Source of the DNA: Brevundimonas vesicularis
GTDB taxonomy: Bacteria; Pseudomonadota; Alphaproteobacteria; Caulobacterales; Caulobacteraceae
Reading direction: 5' to 3'
DNA: 64,000 bases
Assembly: GCF_014204545.1 (NCBI RefSeq)
Contig: NZ_JACHLJ010000001.1
Span: 1,178,001-1,242,000 of the forward strand
Shown: positions 1 to 8,587 of the stretch, piece after piece
Position numbering within the stretch: position 1 is the first letter of the stretch
How the letters are laid out: each line of letters starts with the position of its first letter
Position numbers and translations under genes: made by a program
The notes under the pieces: model-generated
Seen by the model: the letters and a program-made list of their open reading frames with translations, nothing else
What the model was told of the DNA's origin: nothing
Databases searched by the model: none

Positions 1-1072
1 ACGAGCTGGTGACCGAGCCGCGCGCGTCGGTGTCGACGCTGTCGATCAGGGCCGAGGTGGTGACGGACACGCCGGCCTCCCACGGCTGGCGACCCGACAG
101 GGCCTCGCCGGCGGCGTCCAGGGCGTCCTCGCGGTGACGATAGGCCGTCTCGCCCTGCAAGGTCGATTGGGCGCCGATGTCGCCGTAGTAGAGGTAGTCG
201 GTCGCCAGCTGGGCGATGATCCGGTGGCCCGCCGCCGTCGGGTGAACGCCGTCGAAGTAGAAGTAGCTGTCGGGGTTCGTGCAGACCGTCACCCCGTTGA
301 AGCAGGGCTGGGTGATGTTGGTGATGCCGAACAGGCCCGGATTGCCGGCCAGGGTGTCGCCGATCTTGTACAGGTCCATCATGATGATGTTGCTGCCTGG
401 GCGGGCGGCGGCTGTAGCGGTCAGATTGGTCTGGAGCGCGGTGTTGAAGGTGGTGACGGCGAAGTCGGCCAGAGGCGCGGCGGTCGTGCCGCGGAATTGA
501 GGCGTCAGGCTGAGCTTGGGCAGGTTGGTGACCAGGATGGTTCCGGCGCCCGCGCCGGCCACCGTGTTGACCAGGCTGTTGATGTTGGCGGCGGCCGTGG
601 TTGCGACCGGGGTGATGGCGGCGACCGGGCTGGCGGAAGCGCCGGCGGCGGGCAGGCCTTGGAAGATGTCGTTGGCGCCGCCCAGGACGCTGACCAGATC
701 GGTCGAGCTAAACCGGCCGCCCGAAGCGGTGTAGCGCGACAGCTGGTTCAGCATGCCGAACGGCACGCCGGCCGAGGCGTCGGTGCGCGAGCCGCCGAAG
801 GCGTAGTTGATGCTGCCCGTGACCGAGCCGTTGAAGTTGGCGGCGTTGAAGCCCAGCAGTTCAACGAAGGTCGGCCCGTTCGAGAAGCGGCGCGCATAGG
901 GCGGCGACGGCGGCTGGGTCCCGCCCGAAATCAGAAACAGGTTGCCGTTGTCGCTGAGGCTGTCGCCGAACACGACCAGACGGTTGTAGGTCTGGGCCGA
1001 GGCCGAGCCGGCAAAGGCGCAGGCGGCGAGCGCCAGAGCGGCGACGGCGCCGCCGGTGATGAAGCGTGACAT
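1..1072 (-). CDS. GDSL/SGNH esterase, probable autotransporter, 3' end outside window
   Basis: The frame opens at an ATG at 1072 and runs off the window edge without a stop, so only the first 357 codons are visible. A signal peptide ends near residue 27 (...GSASA/QTY). It is followed at once by the GDSL block FGDSLSDNGN holding the nucleophilic serine. Further on are a GGANDI block and the late block DGVHPTAAGH, which supplies the catalytic Asp and His, so the SGNH hydrolase domain is complete. After it comes a region resembling the linker before an autotransporter beta-barrel (GEALSGRQPWEAG). Families with this order, such as EstA, tether a lipase/esterase to the outer membrane. The barrel itself is not in the window, so autotransport is inferred. 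The substrate is unknown. Confidence 0.85.
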   Translation of the reverse strand, partial: MSRFITGGAVAALALAACAFAGSASAQTYNRLVVFGDSLSDNGNLFLISGGTQPPSPPYARRFSNGPTFVELLGFNAANFNGSVTGSINYAFGGSRTDASAGVPFGMLNQLSRYTASGGRFSSTDLVSVLGGANDIFQGLPAAGASASPVAAITPVATTAAANINSLVNTVAGAGAGTILVTNLPKLSLTPQFRGTTAAPLADFAVTTFNTALQTNLTATAAARPGSNIIMMDLYKIGDTLAGNPGLFGITNITQPCFNGVTVCTNPDSYFYFDGVHPTAAGHRIIAQLATDYLYYGDIGAQSTLQGETAYRHREDALDAAGEALSGRQPWEAGVSVTTSALIDSVDTDARGSVTSS

Positions 1073-1186
1073 GAAATTCCTCCCGCAGCCGTCGTTGCGC
1101 GGCCGTTCGACGTGAGGATGCGCCAGTTCGCGCAGAGCGCAAGATGCCGCGAGGTCAGCTTTGAGAAGATATTTGCGAGCGACGTA

Positions 1187-3079
1187 TCACTGCAACGTGC
1201 GGAACTTCAGCGTGCCCGGCACCGTCTTGAGTTCGCGCAGCGCCTCCGGGTCGTAGTCGCGGTCCACGTCGGTGATGACATAGCCCGTGCGCTCGTCCGT
1301 CTTCAGGTGTTGGCCCAGGATGTTCAGGCCCGCCGACGCCAGGGCGCGGTTCAGTTCGGCCAGCACGCCCGGCTGGTTCCTGTGGATGTGCAGGATGCGG
1401 TGCGCGCCCGAAACTTCGGAGAGCTGGACGTTGGGCAGGTTGACGCTGAAGGTCGTGTCGCCCCGGTTCAGATAGCCCAGCAGGCGTTCGGCCGCGAACT
1501 CGGCGATGGCCTCCTGCGCCTCTTCGGTTGAGCCGCCGATGTGCGGCGTCAGGATCACGTTGGGCAGGCCCTGAAGCGGGCTATCGAAGGGGTCGGCGTT
1601 GGTGCGCGGTTCTTCGGGGAAGACATCGACGGCGGCGCCGGCGACCCGGCCCGAGCCGATCGCCTGGGACAGGGCGCCGACATCGACCACATGGCCGCGC
1701 GCCAGGTTCAGGACCAACGCGCCTTCCTTCATTCGGCCGAACTGGGCCGCACCGAAGATGTTGGCGTTCTCCTTGCGGCCATCGACATGCAGGGTGACCA
1801 CGTCGCTTTCGGCCAGCAGCGCGTCCAGCGAGCGCATGCGGCGCGCATTGCCTAAGGCCAGGCGCTCGGACAGGTCGTAGAACAGCACCCGCATACCCAG
1901 GTTTTCGGCCAGGACCGACAGCTGGCTGCCGATCGCGCCGTAGCCGACGATGCCCAGAGTCTTGCCGCGCAGCTCCTTTGAGCCGGTGGCGGACTTGTTC
2001 CACTTGCCGACATGCATGGCCGCCGACTTGTCCGCCACGTCGCGCATCAGGACGATCATCAGGCCGATGGCCAGCTCGACCACCGAGCGGGTGTTCGAAT
2101 AGGGCGCGTTGAACACCGCCACCCCGTGATCCGAAGCCGCGTCCAGATCGATCTGGTTGGTGCCGATGCAGAAGGCCGCGACGGCCATCAGGCGATCGGC
2201 CTGTTCCAGTACGCGACGGCTGACCGTGGTCTTGGAGCGGATGCCCAGGACATGGACGCCCTTGATGGCGGCGATCAGATCGTCCTCGTCCAGCGCGCCC
2301 TTCTGGGTTTCGACCGAATAGCCCGCCTCCTCCAGCCGCTCGACGGCAGCTGGGTGGATGTTTTCCAAGAGCAGCATCTTCATGCGGCTGCGCGGGAAGG
2401 ACCAGCGGCCGACCAGGCCTTCGGCATGCAGCACCTCGTCGAGCGATGCAGCCTCGGCGTCGGCGACTTGGACTACCGGCGCGCGGCGCACGACCTCGGT
2501 GAAGGCGTAGAAGGCGTCGGCGGCGCCCGCGATTTTGACCTCAGCGTCGTTCCAGCCGTCGCCCACCATGACGACGCGACCCGTCAAGTTCAGACCGTGA
2601 ATGGCGGTCGGCTTGCCATTGGCGTGCGACAAGGGGTTGGCGTCGTCCACGCCGATAACGCGGTCGTCGGCGTCATAGATCAGATCATTGCACAGCACGC
2701 GATCGACAGAGACGCCCAGCTCTTCGGCGACGGGCGCAATCACCTCGCGGAAGCCTCCGGAGAGGATGACGACCTTGCCCTTGTTCTGCTGGAAGAAGTT
2801 CAGGTTGCGCCGCACCGACGCCGTCAGGTGGTCCGACGCGCTCTGGGCCAGGGCGGCGACATGGGCGCGGGTCAGCGGCAGCAGCGCCAGCCGGCGACGC
2901 AGAGCCTCGCCGAATTCGATCTCTCCGGCCATGGCCTGATCCGTCAGGGCGGCGATCTGGGCGCGTGTATCGGCTGCGGCCGGCGCGTCGGCCAGGGCGA
3001 TGTCGGCGAGGGCCTCAAGGGTCTCGAAATCGACCAGGGTCGAATCGAAGTCGAAGATCAGTGTGGGTCGCGCGCTCAT
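1187..3079 (-). CDS. serA: fused phosphoserine phosphatase-like HAD domain and D-3-phosphoglycerate dehydrogenase
   Basis: This 630-residue protein joins two serine-pathway activities. Residues 1 to about 220 are a SerB-like HAD phosphatase with motif I DFDST (D10, D12), the SGG motif around S107, K156 and the last motif GDGWND (173-178). Residues from about 233 are a SerA-type dehydrogenase: NAD-binding GYGAIG (379-384) and catalytic candidates R461, E489/E490 and H513 (TPHIGGST). A C-terminal ACT domain (about 558-630) suggests feedback by serine. The middle enzyme, SerC, is not fused and not in the window. The dehydrogenase has an internal ATG (M233, near 2383) with no clear ribosome site, so a single fused product is likely. 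E. coli SerA alone is about 410 residues, which matches the C-terminal part. Confidence 0.92.
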   Translation of the reverse strand: MSARPTLIFDFDSTLVDFETLEALADIALADAPAAADTRAQIAALTDQAMAGEIEFGEALRRRLALLPLTRAHVAALAQSASDHLTASVRRNLNFFQQNKGKVVILSGGFREVIAPVAEELGVSVDRVLCNDLIYDADDRVIGVDDANPLSHANGKPTAIHGLNLTGRVVMVGDGWNDAEVKIAGAADAFYAFTEVVRRAPVVQVADAEAASLDEVLHAEGLVGRWSFPRSRMKMLLLENIHPAAVERLEEAGYSVETQKGALDEDDLIAAIKGVHVLGIRSKTTVSRRVLEQADRLMAVAAFCIGTNQIDLDAASDHGVAVFNAPYSNTRSVVELAIGLMIVLMRDVADKSAAMHVGKWNKSATGSKELRGKTLGIVGYGAIGSQLSVLAENLGMRVLFYDLSERLALGNARRMRSLDALLAESDVVTLHVDGRKENANIFGAAQFGRMKEGALVLNLARGHVVDVGALSQAIGSGRVAGAAVDVFPEEPRTNADPFDSPLQGLPNVILTPHIGGSTEEAQEAIAEFAAERLLGYLNRGDTTFSVNLPNVQLSEVSGAHRILHIHRNQPGVLAELNRALASAGLNILGQHLKTDERTGYVITDVDRDYDPEALRELKTVPGTLKFRTLQ

Positions 3080-3150
3080 GAGCGGCGTCTTAGCGACCTT
3101 CGCGCCTGCGGCAAAGCCGAGCGATGCTGCTCACTGTGGGCAGATGCGCT

Positions 3151-3191
3151 AAAAGTTTGCCGCCCGCCATGATTTTCACACAGCGGGCGGC
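3151..3191 (-). terminator. probable rho-independent terminator after the small membrane protein gene
   Basis: A perfect 9-bp inverted repeat (3183-3191 with 3159-3167) lies just beyond the stop codon at 3201. Read on the minus strand, it is followed within three bases by a short run of T. The loop is 15 nt, which is long, and the T tract is weak. Confidence 0.45.
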
Positions 3192-3200
3192 ACGAAAATG

Positions 3201-3740
3201 TCAGAAGCGCGCGATGCGGCGCACGTGGCTGTCGGGACGACGGCTTTCGAGAACCGCTGCGCCGACGGCTGCGGCAATCGTCGCCACCGCCAACAGCGCG
3301 CCGCCTTCGCGGGCGTGATCACGCGCATATTGGCCGGCGTCGTCAGCATAGCGTCGCGCCGTCTTGCCATGCTTCTTCAGCGCCTTCTTGCCGTCCTTGC
3401 GGGCCGAACGGAACCAGTCGTCGGCGCGGTCGCGCACGTCATAGGCGGTGTCTGCGGCGCGGTGACGGGCGTCGCGCGACAGTGCGCCGGCGCGTTCACC
3501 GACATCCTCGGCGCGGTGGCGGAAGGCGTCGACGGCGTCGTGGAAACGGTCACGCAGTTCGGACGTATCGACCCAGCCGCGCGGGTCGATACGCGACTTG
3601 ATGCGCTGGTAACGGGTGGGGCCGCTGCGTTGCGTCAGATAGACGACGGCGACAGCGCCGAGCGCGACCGCGAGGAGGCTGCCGGCGGTGATGCCGGGGT
3701 GTTTGCGAATCTCTTCGATCGGATCGATGTCGCGGATCAT
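3201..3740 (-). CDS. basic membrane-associated protein of unknown function
   Basis: This 179-residue protein has an N-terminal hydrophobic segment (GITAGSLLAVALGAVAVVYL), a long charged middle rich in Arg, Asp and Lys with the look of amphipathic helix, and a second hydrophobic stretch (ALLAVATIAAAVGAAVL) near the C-terminus. Both ends therefore look membrane-inserted around a helical linker, loosely like YtxH/DUF883-type or apolipoprotein-like proteins, but I cannot assign a family. I chose the ATG at 3740 because an AAGAGG ribosome site precedes it. A second ATG 30 bases upstream has weaker support. The opposite strand is also open here, but it reads as an arginine- and valine-rich frame without a recognisable domain. 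A hairpin follows the stop. Confidence 0.65.
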   Translation of the reverse strand: MIRDIDPIEEIRKHPGITAGSLLAVALGAVAVVYLTQRSGPTRYQRIKSRIDPRGWVDTSELRDRFHDAVDAFRHRAEDVGERAGALSRDARHRAADTAYDVRDRADDWFRSARKDGKKALKKHGKTARRYADDAGQYARDHAREGGALLAVATIAAAVGAAVLESRRPDSHVRRIARF

Positions 3741-3926
3741 CGGCGGAACCTCTTCAGTTATTGGCGTCATGAACGGAGCGACGGCTCCGCTTGAGCCAAA
3801 AGAGCGATCCGCGCCGAAATCGGTTCCGTCGCCCTCCCCCAGACCCGGCGGATTGCCCCCTTATCAAGCCGCCTGCGGGCGCCTACATAGCCGCGATCCC
3901 GAAATGACGCCCCAAAGGACCTCGCC

Positions 3927-4850
3927 GTGACCGATCACGCGCCCAACATTTCCGTTTCCGACGATCTGGCCGCTGCCTTCCAGATCGAAGGCTGGCCCGT
4001 GCGCGGTCGCCTGGTTCGCCTGGGCGCGACCATCGACAAGATTCTGGCCGCCCACGCCTATCCCGAGCCTGTCGCCGCCCTGTTGGGCGAGGCCTGCGCG
4101 CTGGCCGCCCTGATCGGCTCCAGCCTGAAGTTCGAGGGCCGCCTGCTGGTCCAGGCCCAGGGCGACGGCCCTGTGCGCTACGTGGTCGCCGATTATGGCA
4201 CCGACGGCTCGCTGCGCGGCTATTGCCGCTACGACGAGGCCGAGGTGGCCGAGGCGTCGCAGGGGTTCGCCCGTCCCGGCGCCCGCTCGCTGCTGGGCCA
4301 GGGCGTCTTTATCATGACGCTGGATCGCGGCCCGGACTTCGAGCGCACGCAAGGGATCACGCCGATCGAAGGCGAGAGCCTGTCGCTGGCGGCCGAACAC
4401 TATTTCCAGCAGTCGGAACAGGTGCCGACCAAGGTGCGCCTGGCCGTCGGCCAGATACAGACTGAGGCCGGATCGCAGTGGCGCGCCGGGGGGGCGATGA
4501 TCCAGATCATCGCCGGCGACGAGGCCCGCGGTTCGACCGAAGAGGTCTGGGACCGCACGCGGGCCCTTTTCGGCACGCTGGGCGATGACGAGCTCGTCGA
4601 TCCGACGATCTCGCCCGAAACGCTGCTGTTCCGCCTGTTCCACGAGGACGGCGTGCGGCTGGAGGGCGCGCGAGAACTGACGGCCGTTTGCCGTTGCTCA
4701 CGCGAACGGATCGCCTCGGTCCTGGCCTCGTTCGATCCGGCCGAGCGCGCCGACATGCTGGAAGACGACGGCAAGATCCGCGTCACCTGCGAATACTGCG
4801 CCACGGTCTATGCGCTGGACCCCGACGAAGTGGTCGCAGAGCAGATTTGA
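3927..4850 (+). CDS. hslO: redox-regulated chaperone Hsp33
   Basis: Hsp33 is a cytosolic holdase. Oxidative stress turns it on when four cysteines lose zinc and form disulfides. The 307-residue protein carries those cysteines as C255-x-C257 (CRCSRE) and C288-x2-C291 (CEYC) near the C-terminus, the normal Hsp33 spacing. The N-terminal part (VRGRLVRLG, then a long domain ending around residue 220) fits the chaperone core. It has its own terminator and lies tail-to-tail with phoB, so it is probably transcribed alone. Confidence 0.95.
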   Translation: MTDHAPNISVSDDLAAAFQIEGWPVRGRLVRLGATIDKILAAHAYPEPVAALLGEACALAALIGSSLKFEGRLLVQAQGDGPVRYVVADYGTDGSLRGYCRYDEAEVAEASQGFARPGARSLLGQGVFIMTLDRGPDFERTQGITPIEGESLSLAAEHYFQQSEQVPTKVRLAVGQIQTEAGSQWRAGGAMIQIIAGDEARGSTEEVWDRTRALFGTLGDDELVDPTISPETLLFRLFHEDGVRLEGARELTAVCRCSRERIASVLASFDPAERADMLEDDGKIRVTCEYCATVYALDPDEVVAEQI

Positions 4851-4858
4851 ATTGCAAA

Positions 4859-4889
4859 GGGCGGCTCCGAGAGCCGCCCTTCTTCTTTT
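4859..4889 (+). terminator. terminator between hslO and phoB, possibly bidirectional
   Basis: A 9-bp GC stem (GGGCGGCTC, 3-nt loop, GAGCCGCCC) starts 8 bases after the hslO stop and runs into TTCTTCTTTT. The T tract reaches the phoB stop codon. On the minus strand the same hairpin sits just past phoB but is followed by few T residues, so it is best assigned to hslO. Confidence 0.85.
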
Positions 4890-5580
4890 AGCCTTCCAGA
4901 TCCAGCGAATAGCCCGCCGAGCGGACCGTGCGGATGGGATTGGCGCTTTCGTCGGCGATGGCCAGGGCCTTGCGCAGGCGACCGACGTGGACGTCCACCG
5001 TGCGGGCCTCGACATAGACGTCCGAGCCCCAGACCGCGTCCAGCAGCTGCTCACGGCTGAACACCCGCCCGGGGTGCTGCATGAAGTGGTCCAGCAGGCG
5101 GAACTCGGTCGGGCCCAGATGGACCTCCTTGCCGTTGCGCTTCACCCGGTGCGAGACACGATCCACGACGATGTCGCCGTGGTTCAGGCGATCGTCGGCC
5201 AGGCCCGGACGAATGCGGCGCAGGACGGCGCGGATGCGCGCGATCAGCTCGACCATCGAAAAGGGCTTGGTCAGATAGTCGTCCGCGCCGGTGTCCAGAC
5301 CGCGAACCCGGTCGCTCTCCTCGCCGCGCGCCGTCAGCATGATGATCGGCAGGTTGCGGGTCTCGGCCTTGCCGCGAATGCGACGGCAGACCTCGATGCC
5401 CGACAGCTTGGGCAGCATCCAGTCCAGCAAAACCAGATCGGGCAGACGCTCGTCGATCTGGAGCATGCCCTCCTCGCCGTCGGCGGCGACGGCGACGTCG
5501 TAGCCTTCCTTTTCGAGATTGTACTGAAGAAGGGTCGCCAGCGCGTCCTCGTCTTCCATCACAAGGATATAGGGCTGCAC
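4888..5580 (-). CDS. phoB: phosphate regulon response regulator PhoB
   Basis: PhoB is the DNA-binding response regulator that, phosphorylated by PhoR under phosphate limitation, activates genes carrying Pho boxes. The 230-residue protein has a receiver domain with acidic residues near D10, phospho-acceptor D53 (LVLLDWMLP) and the TKPFS lysine motif. An OmpR-type winged helix follows (VFSREQLLDAVWG, RTVDVHVGRLRKAL). It is the last gene of the pst block, 20 bases after phoU, so it is probably co-transcribed and autoregulated through the Pho box upstream of pstC. Confidence 0.96.
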   Translation of the reverse strand: MQPYILVMEDEDALATLLQYNLEKEGYDVAVAADGEEGMLQIDERLPDLVLLDWMLPKLSGIEVCRRIRGKAETRNLPIIMLTARGEESDRVRGLDTGADDYLTKPFSMVELIARIRAVLRRIRPGLADDRLNHGDIVVDRVSHRVKRNGKEVHLGPTEFRLLDHFMQHPGRVFSREQLLDAVWGSDVYVEARTVDVHVGRLRKALAIADESANPIRTVRSAGYSLDLEG

Positions 5581-5600
5581 GTCGGGTCTCCGGTCTCGGG

Positions 5601-6326
5601 TCAGTGCGTCGAAAGGTTCGGCGTCGGATCGGAATCCTCAGCCGTGGGCTGGGCGCGCGGGCGTTCGCCCACGATGTCCTCGCCCGTGATCTCGTAGTGG
5701 ACGGTTTCGGCGATGTTGGTCGCGTGGTCGCCGATCCGCTCCAGGTTCTTGGCCATGAACAGCAGATGGGTGCAGGCGCCGATCGTACGGGGATCGCCCA
5801 TCATGTAGGTCAGCAACTCCCGGAACAGGGCGTTGTAGTGCTCATCAACCTCGTCGTCGGTCTGCCAGACGGCGACGGCGCGATCGAGTTCCGAGGCCGT
5901 ATAGGCGTCCAGCACATCGCGCAGGCGGGTCGAGACCAGCCGTCCCATCCGCTCTATCGAACGGGTCAGGGGCTGCATCGGCTGGCCTTCGGCCAGGATC
6001 AGCGCACGCTTGGCGATGTTCTTGGCCAGGTCGCCGGTGCGCTCCAGATCGGTGGCGATCTTCATGGCGCCCAAGGTGCGGCGCAGGTCGCTGGCGACCG
6101 GCTGGCGCAGGGCGATCAGGCGGATCGCCTTCTTCTCGATATCGCGGTGCAGGGCGTCGAGCTTCAGATCGCGTTCGACCACGGCGCGGGCCAGGGCGAT
6201 GTCGCGCCGGGCGACGGAGTCGATGGCGTCCGCGACCTGGGCCTCGGCCAGGCCGCCCATGCGGGCGATCTCGGCCGTGATCTGGTTCAGTTCGTCGCCA
6301 TAGGCTTTGACGGTGTGCTGGTTCAT
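5601..6326 (-). CDS. phoU: phosphate signalling protein PhoU
   Basis: PhoU links Pst transport to PhoR and keeps the regulon off when phosphate is plentiful. The 241-residue protein begins MNQHTVKAYGDELN and contains the two helical-repeat metal-site motifs, LERTGDLAKNIAKR and LERIGDHATNIAE. The frame extends further upstream into pstB, but the ATG at 6326 lies 4 bases past the pstB stop and matches the family N-terminus. The C-terminal tail of about 25 residues is polar and probably disordered. Confidence 0.95.
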   Translation of the reverse strand: MNQHTVKAYGDELNQITAEIARMGGLAEAQVADAIDSVARRDIALARAVVERDLKLDALHRDIEKKAIRLIALRQPVASDLRRTLGAMKIATDLERTGDLAKNIAKRALILAEGQPMQPLTRSIERMGRLVSTRLRDVLDAYTASELDRAVAVWQTDDEVDEHYNALFRELLTYMMGDPRTIGACTHLLFMAKNLERIGDHATNIAETVHYEITGEDIVGERPRAQPTAEDSDPTPNLSTH

Positions 6327-6330
6327 CGGA

Positions 6331-7278
6331 TTAGCCGAAGCGTCCCGTGATGTAGTCAAGCGTGCGCCGTTCGCGCGGATTCTGGAAGATGTCTTCCGTA
6401 TCCCCGGTCTCGACCAGACGGCCCATGTGGAAGAAGGCGGTGCGTTGCGACACGCGCGCCGCCTGGGCCATCGAGTGGGTGACGATGACAATGCAGAACC
6501 GCTCGCGCAGTTCGTCGATCAGCTCCTCGATCCGCGCCGTGGCGATGGGGTCCAGCGCCGAGCAGGGCTCGTCCATCAGGATGACTTCGGGGTTCACGGC
6601 GATGGCGCGGGCGATGACCAGACGCTGCTGCTGACCGCCTGACAGGCCCATGGCCGACGATTGCAGTCGGTCGGCGACCTCGTCCCACAGGCCGGCGCGC
6701 TTCAGAGCCTTTTCAACGACCTCGTCCATCTCGGCCTTGGACGACACCAGGCCGTGGATCTTGGGCCCGTAGGCGACGTTTTCGTAGATCGATTTCGGGA
6801 AGGGGTTCGGACGCTGGAACACCATGCCGACGCGCGCGCGCAGCAGCACCGGGTCGATGGCGCGGTCGTTGATGTCATCGCCATCCATGGCGATGCGGCC
6901 CGTGACCTTGGCCCCGGCGATGGTGTCGTTCATGCGGTTCATGGTCCGCAGGAAGGTGGACTTGCCGCAGCCCGACGGACCGATCAGCGCTGTGACGGTC
7001 TTGTCCGGAATATCCAACGAGACGTCGTAAAGCGCCTGTTTGCCCTCATAGAAGACCGAGACGTCGCGCGCGGCGATCTTGATCGGACCGACAGGCGGGC
7101 TGTCGACCACGGCGGGGCCCGACCGGGGCGTAGCGTCCTCGACACGCGGTTCGGCGGCGGCGCCCTTGGACGGGGCGATTTCGGGCAGAACCTGACCGCC
7201 CATGCGCGGCGCTTCGGTCGGATCGACCGAGCCTGCGCCGGTCTGGTCCTCGGCGGAGCGGAAAATACGGAATTTCAT
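6331..7278 (-). CDS. pstB: phosphate ABC transporter ATPase PstB
   Basis: PstB powers high-affinity phosphate import at the cytoplasmic face of PstCA. The 315-residue protein has Walker [10 protein letters not shown] (100-108), signature LSGGQQQR (212-219), Walker B ILMDEP (233-238) and a switch His in VTHSM. Before the ATPase domain there is an extra segment of about 65 polar residues (E, P, A and G rich) absent from the E. coli protein (about 257 residues). If translation began further in, no ATG would sit close to the domain, so the long form is kept. It lies 4 bases after pstA. Confidence 0.95.
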   Translation of the reverse strand: MKFRIFRSAEDQTGAGSVDPTEAPRMGGQVLPEIAPSKGAAAEPRVEDATPRSGPAVVDSPPVGPIKIAARDVSVFYEGKQALYDVSLDIPDKTVTALIGPSGCGKSTFLRTMNRMNDTIAGAKVTGRIAMDGDDINDRAIDPVLLRARVGMVFQRPNPFPKSIYENVAYGPKIHGLVSSKAEMDEVVEKALKRAGLWDEVADRLQSSAMGLSGGQQQRLVIARAIAVNPEVILMDEPCSALDPIATARIEELIDELRERFCIVIVTHSMAQAARVSQRTAFFHMGRLVETGDTEDIFQNPRERRTLDYITGRFG

Positions 7279-7282
7279 TCTC

Positions 7283-8587
7283 TTACCACCGACGCTCGAA
7301 GCGCCGCCTCAGGATGATGGCCGCCGCGTTCATGATGATCATGAAGACCAGCAGGACGATGATCGCCGCAGCGGTGCGTTCGTGGAAGGCCCGCTCCGAG
7401 GCGTTCTCCCAGATGTAGATCAGCGAGGGCAGCGCGCCGACCGGCTGGTCGATGGCCGCCGGCACGCCGGGCACGAAGCTGACCATGCCGATCAGCAGCA
7501 GCGGCGCGGTCTCACCCAGGGCGTGGGCCATCGAGATGATGGCGCCGGTCATGACGCCGGGCATGGCGAGCGGCAGGACGTGGCTGAACACGGTCTGGGT
7601 CTTGGATGCGCCCATGGCGAGGGCGGCCTCGCGGATCGACGGGGGCACAGCCTTCAGCGCCGAACGGGTGGCGATGACCAGGGTCGGCAGGGCCATCAGG
7701 GCCAGGACCAGACCGCCGACGATGGGACTGGCGCGCGGCAGATGCATCCAGTTGATGAACAGGGCGAGACCCAAGAGGCCGTAGACGATCGACGGCACGG
7801 CCGCGAGGTTGTTGATGTTGACCTCGATGATGTCGGTCAACTTGTTCTTGGGTGCGAACTCTTCCAGCCAGATGGCCGCGCCGACGCCCAGCGGGATGGC
7901 GATCAGGGCCGTGACCATAAGCATCAGGGCCGAACCAACCACGGCGCCCAGGACGCCGGCCAACTCGGGTTGGGTCGAATCGCCGTTGGTGAACAGTGCG
8001 GTGTTGAAGTGCGAGCCGATCACGCCCTCGGTCTTCATTCGGTCCAGCCAGGCGATCTGCTGGTCGGTCAGGCGGCGCTGATCCTCGGGCGTGTCCCTGG
8101 AGATTTCGCCTTTCAGATACAGATCGGCGTCGTCGGACAGCGGCACGGCCAGGGGCACGGTCTCGCCGATGACTTCGCTGCGCTTGGCGACCAAGTCGGC
8201 GGCGACGAACTTCAGCTCCGACGAGAACAACCGCTTCATCTGCGCGGCCTTCGTTCCGGCCGCGTCGTCCTGAATGCCCATGCGGGCCAGCTGCTGCTCG
8301 GCGGCCAGTTGCTCGAAGTTGGAGCCCTGCGGATAGGCGCGGTCCACGCGCGCCGGATCCATGAAGACCGGCACGGTGACGGTGTGGGTGTAGAAGGCGG
8401 TGTGGCCCTGCTCGACGATGCGCACCAGCAGCACGGCCAAGAACAGCATGGCGGCGGCGATGGCCAGGCGGCCATACCATTTGAAGCGCGTTTCCTTGGC
8501 GTGGCGACGCTTCAGGCCTGAACGCAGGCGGTCAAGACGACCCTTGGCGGCCGCGCCGTCGATCTGATCGGGGGTCGCGTCAGTCAT
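7283..8587 (-). CDS. pstA: phosphate ABC transporter permease PstA
   Basis: PstA is the second inner-membrane permease of the phosphate importer. The 434-residue protein is longer than E. coli PstA (about 296). An N-terminal cytoplasmic stretch and one membrane helix are followed by a periplasmic insert of roughly 150 residues before the permease core. The core shows the permease loop motif ([20 protein letters not shown]) that docks on PstB. The start overlaps the end of pstC by 8 bases, indicating translational coupling. Confidence 0.94.
   Translation of the reverse strand: MTDATPDQIDGAAAKGRLDRLRSGLKRRHAKETRFKWYGRLAIAAAMLFLAVLLVRIVEQGHTAFYTHTVTVPVFMDPARVDRAYPQGSNFEQLAAEQQLARMGIQDDAAGTKAAQMKRLFSSELKFVAADLVAKRSEVIGETVPLAVPLSDDADLYLKGEISRDTPEDQRRLTDQQIAWLDRMKTEGVIGSHFNTALFTNGDSTQPELAGVLGAVVGSALMLMVTALIAIPLGVGAAIWLEEFAPKNKLTDIIEVNINNLAAVPSIVYGLLGLALFINWMHLPRASPIVGGLVLALMALPTLVIATRSALKAVPPSIREAALAMGASKTQTVFSHVLPLAMPGVMTGAIISMAHALGETAPLLLIGMVSFVPGVPAAIDQPVGALPSLIYIWENASERAFHERTAAAIIVLLVFMIIMNAAAIILRRRFERRW

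Noticed and set aside
134..1069. Long plus-strand open frame over the start of the window
   Set aside because: It is antisense to a frame with a signal peptide and complete GDSL motifs. Its Val/Gly/Arg-rich translation has no domain.
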